From Trichobilharzia regenti (Eukaryota > Platyhelminthes > Trematoda > Strigeidida > Schistosomatidae), in assembly GCA_944472135.2 (NCBI GenBank), contig OX235262.1:90804903-90868902 (forward strand): a stretch of 64,000 nucleotides of DNA, read 5' to 3'. The notes under the pieces are model-generated. The model was not told the origin of the DNA. It made no database searches and was given only the letters and a program-made list of their open reading frames with translations. The stretch's first letter is position 1; each line of letters starts with the position of its first letter. This document shows positions 57,091 to 64,000 of this stretch, in pieces. The translations under genes and the position numbers were made by a program.

Positions 57091-57366
57091 ATGGCTGATG
57101 GGGGGTCATCAAGCTTTGACGCGGTGGCCCATATTGCCAAGCTATACGAGGAGATCTGTAGTATACGACAGGAGATGAACTCCAGGAGTCGTGCACGCAG
57201 CCCCTAAAGTTCGCGCAGTAGTAGACCCTTGCCACGTGCTAGCAGCAAGCGCCGACAGTCCCGAAGTAACCAGCCTGGAGTGTGCTGGTATCATCGACGT
57301 TACGGAGCAAAAGCCCAAAAGTGCACTCGCCCGTGCACCTTCGATGTTCAACAATCGAATAACTAG
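57091..57366 (+). pseudogene. Remnant gag with CHCC motif
   Basis: ATG at 57091 opens MADGGSSSFDAVAHIAKLYE and stops at TAA 57205 after 38 codons. Beyond the stop, the same frame continues to TAG 57364 and contains CWYHRRYGAKAQKCTRPC: C-x2-H-x9-C-x3-C, the unusual nucleic-acid-binding motif of CsRn1-type Gag proteins. A complete Gag of this group has a capsid domain upstream of this motif; only about 40 codons precede it here, so most of gag is deleted. pol opens in the -1 frame at 57363. Confidence 0.8.
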
Positions 57367-60311
57367 CAAGCCAGCACGTACTGGCGACTAACGTCGCTGG
57401 CGAACCGCTCTCATGTCGCCTCTTCTATGTTACTGACCGTAACACTGGGATACGCTTCCTAATTGATACCGGAGCAGAGGTCAGTGTAATCCCACCCATA
57501 GTAGAGGAGCGCAGGCGGCCAATATCTCTTCAACTACGAGCCGCAAATGGTTCGCCAATTGCTACGTTCGGCAGGCGCTTTCTTGACCTGAATATTGGCT
57601 TGCGCCGAGCATTCCGCTGGATCTTTCTGGTAGCGGACGTGACCACAGGTATCATCGGTATGGATCTGCTACAGCATTACCAACTACTCGTAGATACAGG
57701 TAAGCACAGGTTGATAGATTCAGCCACCAACCTCTCGATTAACGGTATCGCCACCAAGTGCCCAGCCCTCAGCCCTGTATATGCCACACCCATTAGTACT
57801 GGTCCTTATTCGCATACACTGCAATCTTTTTCGGATTTGTTCAAACCTAGCAGCGGCCTGCCATGTGCGACTTCCAACGTCACACACCATATTGTCACTA
57901 CTGGTCCGCCAGTTTTCGCAAAGCCGAGGCGACTATCCCCAGAAAAACTAAAGGTTGTCAAAGCGGAGTTTGAGCATATGCTAGAAATGGGGATTATTAG
58001 GCCATCCAGCAGCCCGTGGTCCTCACCGTTGCACCTGGTACCTAAGAATAACGGTTTAGATTGGCGTCCTTGTGGCGACTACCGCAGACTAAACGCACAA
58101 ACTGTTCCCGATCGCTACCCTGTCCCTCACATACACGATTTAACCGCCTCACTCAAGGGAGCTCGAGTATTCAGCAAACTGGACCTTACACGGGCTTACT
58201 ACCAGATTCCCGTCGACCCCGAGGATATACCTAAGACTGCTGTGATTACACCGTTTGGCCTGTTCGAGTTTCTTCGAATGCCTTTTGGCTTACGGAACGC
58301 TGCCCAAACCTTCCAGCGTTTTATACATGACGTTTTGCGCGGGCTTGATTTCGCCTTTGCCTATCTGGACGATATCTTGGTAGCTAGTCCAGATGAAGCC
58401 ACTCATCAACTTCATTTGCAGACAGTTTTCCGAAGACTTGTGACACACTCCCTCACACTCAACTTGCCGAAGTGTCAGATTGGAGTCACTTCCCTGAATT
58501 TTTTGGGACATAGGATAGACAAAGATGGAATTTATCCGTTACCTGACCGGGTAGAAGCTATTCAAAACTTCCCTCTACCCACTTCTCCCAAGGCACTACG
58601 CACTTTTCTCGGGATGGTTAGTTACTACCGTCGCTTTATCCCACAGTGTGCTCATATCGTGACCCCCTTGACTGATATGCTTAAAGGGAAATGCAAGTCT
58701 TTGGTGTTCACTAAGGAAGCCTCGACAGCTTTTGCAGCTATCAAGAAAGCTATTGCTGACGCCACAATGTTGGTCCATCTAGATGTTCAACTTCCAATCA
58801 GCATCTCCGTAGATGCCTCTAATACTGCGATCGGAGCCGTCCTACAACAGCGTATGGCTAATGTATGGCTACCGATTGCTTTCTTTTCACGTAAACTTAC
58901 CGCATGCGAATCTCGATACAGCACATTCGGTAGGGAACTTCTCGCTGTCTACGCTGCTGTCAAGCATTTTCGTCACTTCGTGGAAGGCCGGCAATTTACG
59001 GTATTTACCGACCATAAGCCATTGACGTACGCCCTCCACACTACTTCAGACCGGTATTCACCGCGAGAATCACGCCATTTAGACTATATTTCCCAGTTCA
59101 CTTCTGATATCCAGCACGTTTCTGGATCGGATAACGCGGTAGCAGACGCTTTGTCTCGCGTATGTGCTACGTCCGTACCACCAACCATCGATCTTCATAA
59201 AATGGCCGAACTCCAACTGAACGATTTGAACTTAGAACACCTGTCAAATAAAACCTCACTGAAGATAGAACGCGTCCCCTTGCTAAACAGTGAGGCAACT
59301 ATACTTTGCGATATGTCAACTGGTACTCCTCGACCGATTGTTCCCACGTCTTTACGCCGAACTGTGTTTGAGTCACTCCACAACCTCTCCCATCCTGGCA
59401 TACGAGCAACGGACAAGTTGATTTCTGCGAGATTTGCGTGGCCCGGTATGAACCGTGATGTGCGTCAATGGACACGTGCTTGTGTGCAATGCCAACGTGC
59501 TAAAGTCACCAAGCATAACATCACGCCGTTGGGGACGTTTGCGACCCCAGACGCTCGGTTCCATCATATCCACCTGGATATAGTAGGGCCTCTGCCCCCG
59601 TCTAACGGCTGCTCGTATTTACTCACATGTGTGGATCGTTTCACACGTTGGCCGGAAGCCATTCCGATACCAGATGTAACGGCTCAAACCGTCTGTCGTG
59701 CCTTCATGGAAGGCTGGGTTGCCCATTTTGGATGTCCCGCAACTGTCACTACCGACCGCGGACAACAATTTGAATCCACAAGCTTCAAAGAATTGTTAGA
59801 GATGCTGGGATGCAAACGCATTCGCACAACCGCGTATCATCCCGCGGCAAATGGCCTAGTAGAACGTTTCCACCGTCAACTCAAAGCTGCGTTGATGGCA
59901 GTGGACAACAGTAAGTGGACAGATTCGCTACCACTGGTCCTGCTTAGCATCCGGGCTACGCTTAAGGGGGATCTGCAGTGCTCGCCAGCTGAATTGGTGT
60001 ACGGTACCACCATGCGTTTACCAGGCGAGCTAATCGCTCCCGAAACTTTCGAGCCAAATTTCCCGATACCACCCGTTACGCTCAGCAACTTAAAAGTTTT
60101 ATGCAGCGACTCCGACCAGTTTCCACACGCACTCAGAACCGAAAGGTTCAGGTTGATCGGCGACTTGATGACTGTACACACGTTTTCGTGCGTCACGACG
60201 CCATACGAAAGCCATTACAACCACCGTATGACGGGCCTTTTAAGGTCCTTAGTCGTAAAGATAAATTTTTCGTTATTGACCGATGCGGCCGCCCAGACAC
60301 TGTCAGCATAG
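57363..60311 (+). CDS. Pol polyprotein: protease, reverse transcriptase, RNase H, integrase (C-terminus frameshifted)
   Basis: Open from 57363, in the -1 frame relative to gag; the first in-frame ATG is internal, so expression would be by fusion to Gag. Protease active site [14 protein letters not shown] at about 57453-57500. With numbering from 57600: [13 protein letters not shown] near 196, [16 protein letters not shown] near 222, catalytic YLDD at 255-258, RNase [16 protein letters not shown] near 403 and TDHKPL near 475. The integrase zinc motif ([22 protein letters not shown]) starts near 594; the catalytic triad is D660, D719 and E755, with 35 residues between the last two ([20 protein letters not shown]). 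Near 60070 a one-base indel moves the correct frame, so the residues after about 825 are shadow sequence. Confidence 0.93.
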   Translation, partial: LASQHVLATNVAGEPLSCRLFYVTDRNTGIRFLIDTGAEVSVIPPIVEERRRPISLQLRAANGSPIATFGRRFLDLNIGLRRAFRWIFLVADVTTGIIGMDLLQHYQLLVDTGKHRLIDSATNLSINGIATKCPALSPVYATPISTGPYSHTLQSFSDLFKPSSGLPCATSNVTHHIVTTGPPVFAKPRRLSPEKLKVVKAEFEHMLEMGIIRPSSSPWSSPLHLVPKNNGLDWRPCGDYRRLNAQTVPDRYPVPHIHDLTASLKGARVFSKLDLTRAYYQIPVDPEDIPKTAVITPFGLFEFLRMPFGLRNAAQTFQRFIHDVLRGLDFAFAYLDDILVASPDEATHQLHLQTVFRRLVTHSLTLNLPKCQIGVTSLNFLGHRIDKDGIYPLPDRVEAIQNFPLPTSPKALRTFLGMVSYYRRFIPQCAHIVTPLTDMLKGKCKSLVFTKEASTAFAAIKKAIADATMLVHLDVQLPISISVDASNTAIGAVLQQRMANVWLPIAFFSRKLTACESRYSTFGRELLAVYAAVKHFRHFVEGRQFTVFTDHKPLTYALHTTSDRYSPRESRHLDYISQFTSDIQHVSGSDNAVADALSRVCATSVPPTIDLHKMAELQLNDLNLEHLSNKTSLKIERVPLLNSEATILCDMSTGTPRPIVPTSLRRTVFESLHNLSHPGIRATDKLISARFAWPGMNRDVRQWTRACVQCQRAKVTKHNITPLGTFATPDARFHHIHLDIVGPLPPSNGCSYLLTCVDRFTRWPEAIPIPDVTAQTVCRAFMEGWVAHFGCPATVTTDRGQQFESTSFKELLEMLGCKRIRTTAYHPAANGLVERFHRQLKAALMAVDNSKWTDSLPLVLLSIRATLKGDLQCSPAELVYGTTMRLPGELIAPETFEPNFPIPPVTLSNLKVLCSDSDQFPHALRTERFRLIGDLMTVHTFSCVTTPYESHYNHRMTGLLRSLVVKINFSLLTDAAAQTLSA

Positions 60312-60520
60312 ACAGACTTAAAGCGGCATACACTGAAGAACCTTCACCCTCCCCATCGGCTCAATCAAATAGCCCCACTGAACCTAGTCCTTGTCCAGAC
60401 TCAACTACCTCACCTCCAGTGGTGAATGATGATTCTCCTACCGTCACCAGTAAGACCCCTGTCACACGTGCTGGTCGACGTGTTCACTGGCCCAAGAGGT
60501 TCGTAGAATTCTTTCACTGA
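60070..60520 (+). pseudogene. Displaced integrase C-terminal region of pol
   Basis: The +2-frame stretch contains [20 protein letters not shown] and [19 protein letters not shown], which is the chromatin/DNA-binding C-terminal fold of Ty3/gypsy integrases. A serine/proline-rich tail follows, ending KRFVEFFH and TGA at 60518. It would follow integrase residue 755 directly but for the indel in the CC-ACCC region near 60070. A sequencing error could produce the same picture. Confidence 0.8.
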
Positions 60521-61958
60521 ACTAATCCATAGGTAATGCTACTAGTGATTTTTTATTCCTTGTCAAAATTTCTTATTCAATTCTGCTATATTTAATCTAT
60601 TTGGTCCCGCTTCTGGGAGTAGTCGTTTTAACCCTCACTAATCCTTTTAATCTTTATCTCTCGTTACAGAGGACCAGCAGCAGTTTGTTTTTACCCCTAA
60701 TTTTTCATCTATTTCATCTCAATCTACTCGCTAGATCAGTTGGCTTCTCATGTCATCTTGTAACCCACACCAAAAGAGGAATTATGAACAGTATATTACC
60801 TTTCACTGCCCATTTTCTTCCAAAAAAAAAAAATTAATTATTATTAAAAAAATTTTTATAAAAAAAAAGAAAATATAAAAAAAAGAAAATACAAAAAAGT
60901 AAAAAAATGTAAAATAATAATAAATAAACAAAAAAATTTTTTAAATAAAAAAAAGATTATAAAAAAAACAAAAAAAACTTCCACTGTATAGTTAAATGGA
61001 CAGATATACATATTTTTTTGCGCATAAATGCTTCACTTCTATGCTGTACATAGTAATCCGCTCAATTTATTTTCACAGCCTGTACTATATTCCTTCGGGT
61101 TTATGCCCTCCTGCAATTCATTTATTTTGTGAACCGTACTTATAAACATTATGCATCATCTTAGTTATGCACTTAGCAACATGAACAAAGTAATTTTGGT
61201 AATGATAACTACTCATAGCTATTGGTTATGTACTAACTTCTCTGTAATTTTATAAGTTCTCACAGGGTAGAAACTTCCTTTGTTTTATCTCATTCTAACG
61301 TACTACTTCCAAGTTGCACCACTTTTCCTCGCATTGATTTCGCACAAGCTTTTGTAGTACCTTTACACCGATTTTGAAATCTTAACCTTCTTTCCCATTT
61401 TCTTCTGTTGTTTTTTTTACCCTGCTCCTTATCATACGCTGGTATAATGATTGCCTTTAACATGACTGCTAGGTTCTGTTGAAGCGGAGGAAGGGAGCAT
61501 TGGTCTAATATGAAAGTTAGACATAATGAGTCACCTTCTTGCTACGACAGCCTCGGCGCCAGAGGTTTACCATCAAACCTCCACATAAGTAAGCTTGTAA
61601 TAGTGCGGAATTAAAAAAAAAGAATGAATCGATACAATAAAAAAATACCAAAAAAAAGATTAATAAAAATATGAAAGACAAAAAAAGAAAAAAATTAAAA
61701 AAAACATCAGACCGCAGAAGCTTACAACCACACAAGGCACCAGCGTCATTTCTTATCATATTCCGTCTTACTTCACTAATCATGTACATACCACTTCCAA
61801 CTTACCTTAATTTTTTTCTTTTCTTTTGCTTTCTTTCCTTTCGGTAAAATTTCTTTTTTTACTATTGCTATTTTCAAACCTTCTCATTCACTCATTGCTA
61901 TTGTGCCAAGCCATCCTACTGTTGTATATCGAAGCTTGCTGGCTTCCCACCAACCTTC
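60521..61958 (+). other. Long non-coding tail of the Ty3/gypsy element with A-rich blocks
   Basis: 1.4 kb between the end of pol and the purine tract. No third gene with signal peptide or surface-protein features is visible. Two strongly A-rich blocks at about 60819-60990 and 61608-61710 (AAAAAAAGAAAATATAAAA type) interrupt otherwise mixed sequence. Short frames here show no motif. Confidence 0.6.
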
Positions 61959-61960
61959 TA

Positions 61961-61973
61961 GGGGGGGATAACC
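61961..61973 (+). promoter_or_regulatory. Polypurine tract
   Basis: GGGGGGGATAACC directly before the 3' LTR is the expected primer for plus-strand synthesis. Confidence 0.8.
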
Positions 61974-62355
61974 TGTAGTGCACATTGTACCTTTGAACTT
62001 TTGTTTAAACTGACTCACCCACGGTGATCCACGTTTTACTCTTTTGAGTTGTGAGTCTTCCGTACGTTCATTGGTTCGCTCTCTTGTTGTGCTCTCTTTC
62101 TGCACACTCTCCGAGCCTACCTCCAGTAACGTCTGCAGCTAAGTTGTACAGTCACTTTATTTATTAAATCTGTTATTTAGTTACGTTAAATACAACTCAT
62201 ACTAAGAATTCTTTCCATTGTTAGCTTTTAAACTTTGATTGAGTTAATCAGTACTTACACGTTAGGTAGAGTACTCGTAAAGTCATAAGACGGTGAAGTT
62301 TTTAGTAAGTGTGGTGATATCGAAGACTATCTTAAGTCTAGCTTCAACACTTACA
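61974..62355 (+). repeat. 3' LTR of Ty3/gypsy element
   Basis: 382 bp, TGTAGTGCAC to CACTTACA, followed by the target duplication AGAC at 62356-62359. I found no difference from the 5' LTR. Confidence 0.95.
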
Positions 62356-62499
62356 AGACTGTTACTACTGTCAATGGAGTTGATCCTTTCACCAGTTAGT
62401 CCTCCGGTATCGTCGACAAGAAAAAAGAGGTAATAATGACAGATATAATTAGTGAAATTATTCAGACTAACAGACAGAAAAAGAAATAAGAAAACGTAA

Positions 62500-64000
62500 C
62501 AACAGTCAGCTGAATAAATTTGAAGAATAATATGAATAATATATATTTATCGGTAATAATGGTAATAACAACAATAATAGGTGTAGTTAAAGTTGTCAGA
62601 AGAGAAGACGGGAGAGAATGTAAGGAAGTAAAACGAAGAGTTTAGTTATCTACCCTTGAATGGTGTATGGGATTTTAAGGGGATAGGCCATTCGGATGCA
62701 ATCCTTGTGTCGCTGCGTGACTGTCCAGCCTTCGCTTAAAGGAGTCCACAGACAGTGCCACAGCGACATCTGCCGGTAAAGAATCCCAGGGACGGCGAAC
62801 CCGCAGTGAAAAGAAGTTGGAGCGCACCCGAGTCCTTGCCCTCTGGTGATCTATCCTTTTGGGATTCCCACAAGGGAGCCTATACCTACTCAATGGCAGA
62901 ACACCTTTGTTTGGGTAATTCTGGTCATTTGCTACTCTGTAGACAGTAATTAAATCGCCCCAAGACGACGGTAGCTAAGCGTGAATAGGCCTAATTTCCT
63001 CGGCCTTTCATCATATGTTTTATTTCGGAGACCAATCACTCCTATTTTTGCCCGTCGTTGGACTCCTTTTAAGAGGTCTGTGTCTGTTCTAAGCAGTGGG
63101 GGTGCAATGATATTATACACTTCTAGTTGTGGACCGATGTATGTTTTCTACAACCTTAGAAAGAGCTCAGAAGAGAGTGCACCTAACTGTCTATGTATAA
63201 AGTGTATGACCACATACGCCCTCGCTACATCCCCCCTGTAATTTACGCTTGTAGCCATTTTTTCCATTAGAACTAGACCTAAGTCGCGTTCTGACGTTGT
63301 GCAGGACAAGCTTTCATTGCACAGGGTGTAGCTTGCATTCCGCAGTCTACAGGTGCGTAACTTCACTACTTTGCACTTTTTCAGGTTGAAAGTCATGCTA
63401 CTGGCCACCGCCCAGTCTTCCAGAAGGTTTAGATATTCCTGAAGCCTATCTGAGTCCTCCTGATACTTTATCACCCTCCATATCCTTACGTCGTCAGCGT
63501 ATAGAAGAGTCGGGCAGCTTAGACGGCATGGTAGATCATTGATAAAAATCAAAAACATCAGTGGTCCTAGGGTAGAACTCTGCGACACTCCTGATGACGG
63601 GCTGCGCCAAAATGATTAGACCTGATTGACCTTACAGCAAAATTGCCTTTCAGCTAGGTAGTTTTTTAACCATGGCAGAAGTGGCTCACCTATACCTGCC
63701 TAGCTTATTTTGTGTAGGAGAAGGTCATGGTGAACGGTATCGAATGTCCAATCGTCCCAAGCTGATAGTAGGTTAGCAACGCAGGATCTGCCTTTCCCGA
63801 GACCGTTTTGGGCTTCATGGAGTATAATAGACCTATCGAAATATTCCCTGATGTGATCGTCAATAATACTTTCCAGTACTTTTGATACCACTGGAAATGG
63901 AGCTACTGGTCTATAGCTAGTGGTATTACGCCTATCCCCACCCTTGAATATTAGAGAAAGGATGGCTCTTTTCCACTCCGTTGGCAGTTTTCTCGAATCC
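62500..64000 (-). pseudogene. CR1-like non-LTR retrotransposon, RT to 3' end, entering from right edge
   Basis: Minus strand, continuing beyond the window. In order: [68 protein letters not shown], the catalytic motif [11 protein letters not shown] (about 63505), [29 protein letters not shown], and the C-terminal RVRRPWDSLPADV (about 62770). This is the jockey/CR1-type layout; SR1 of schistosomes is of this kind. Between DDWT and FDTVHH near 63752 some 19 codons that normally hold the motif A aspartate (DFAKAFD) seem to be deleted. Frames also shift near 63590-63690 and 62900. The 3' tail runs to about 62500. Confidence 0.82.

Larger units (their letters stand above)
56532..62355 (+). mobile_element. 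Full-length Ty3/gypsy LTR retrotransposon (5,824 bp, CHCC-Gag type)
   Basis: Bounded by two 382-bp LTRs that I read as identical base for base, with TG...CA ends and a 4-bp target duplication AGAC (56528-56531 and 62356-62359). Order: LTR, primer-binding site, short gag remnant with a CHCC motif, protease, reverse transcriptase, RNase H, integrase (the Ty3/gypsy order), a 1.4-kb non-coding stretch, purine tract, LTR. The CHCC Gag motif and schistosome host suggest the CsRn1/Boudicca group; naming it would need a library comparison. Identical LTRs mean very recent insertion, yet gag lacks its capsid part and pol has a frameshift near 60070, so this copy should not be autonomous. Confidence 0.95.

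Noticed and set aside
58290..59573. Minus-strand ORFs within pol
   Set aside because: They are shadows of the long plus-strand pol frame.
60601..60837. Hydrophobic ORF as a surface-protein gene of the LTR element
   Set aside because: 78 residues, no signal peptide or cysteine pattern, and it runs into the A-rich block.
1..64000. CRISPR arrays or prokaryotic-type operons
   Set aside because: No regularly spaced short repeats; spliced genes and retroelements show a eukaryotic nuclear sequence.

Overview
The window looks like AT-rich nuclear DNA of a blood fluke (Schistosoma or a very close relative). The evidence is large introns packed with retroelements, Penelope-like elements with GIY-YIG domains, tRNA-derived repeats carrying the hammerhead-ribozyme sequence typical of schistosome Sm-alpha repeats, and a Ty3/gypsy element with a CHCC-type Gag motif. 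The species cannot be fixed from the sequence alone.

Host genes are few and all convincing ones lie on the minus strand. (1) A Gq-type G-protein alpha subunit starts at 32353; five exons with matching phases and GT-AG borders run down to 15798 (239 codons). The last roughly 115 residues were not found and probably lie beyond the left edge. (2) The epsilon subunit of translation initiation factor eIF2B (53064 to 42160) has three phase-0 exons giving about 765 residues: a nucleotidyltransferase-like domain, a left-handed beta-helix and a W2 (HEAT) domain. (3) A small one-helix membrane-protein ORF (53994 to 53788) lies just upstream of eIF2B epsilon. (4) A probable terminal exon of another gene (56488 to 56318) ends 43 bp from a retrotransposon insertion. 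One unexplained exon-like open segment lies on the plus strand inside eIF2B epsilon intron 1 (51378-51540).

Most of the rest is mobile DNA. From left to right: Penelope-like copies in palindromic arrangement (1.2-2.9 kb, 8.6-10.4 kb, 44.5-45.4 kb) with smaller fragments at 0.6 and 36.5 kb; degenerate APE-type non-LTR retrotransposons (11.3, 20.8, 24.4, 40.9, 46.3 and 49.9 kb, and a CR1-like copy entering from the right edge); several tRNA-derived SINE families; Sm-alpha-like hammerhead repeats often in inverted pairs (17.6, 33.1, 35.5 and 38.1 kb); a 1,056-bp deletion-derivative LTR element with 4-bp target duplication (39384-40439) and two solo LTRs of its family (19334-19671, 26511-26846); and a full-length 5,824-bp Ty3/gypsy element with apparently identical 382-bp LTRs (56532-62355).

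The most distinctive items are the young but coding-damaged Ty3/gypsy insertion next to a probable exon, the miniature LTR element whose short ORF joins a Gag start to an integrase end, the long inverted repeats formed by Penelope-like copies with hammerhead-like motifs, and the repeated association of hammerhead SINE copies with near-perfect palindromes. I saw no CRISPR array, genuine tRNA gene or rRNA gene.
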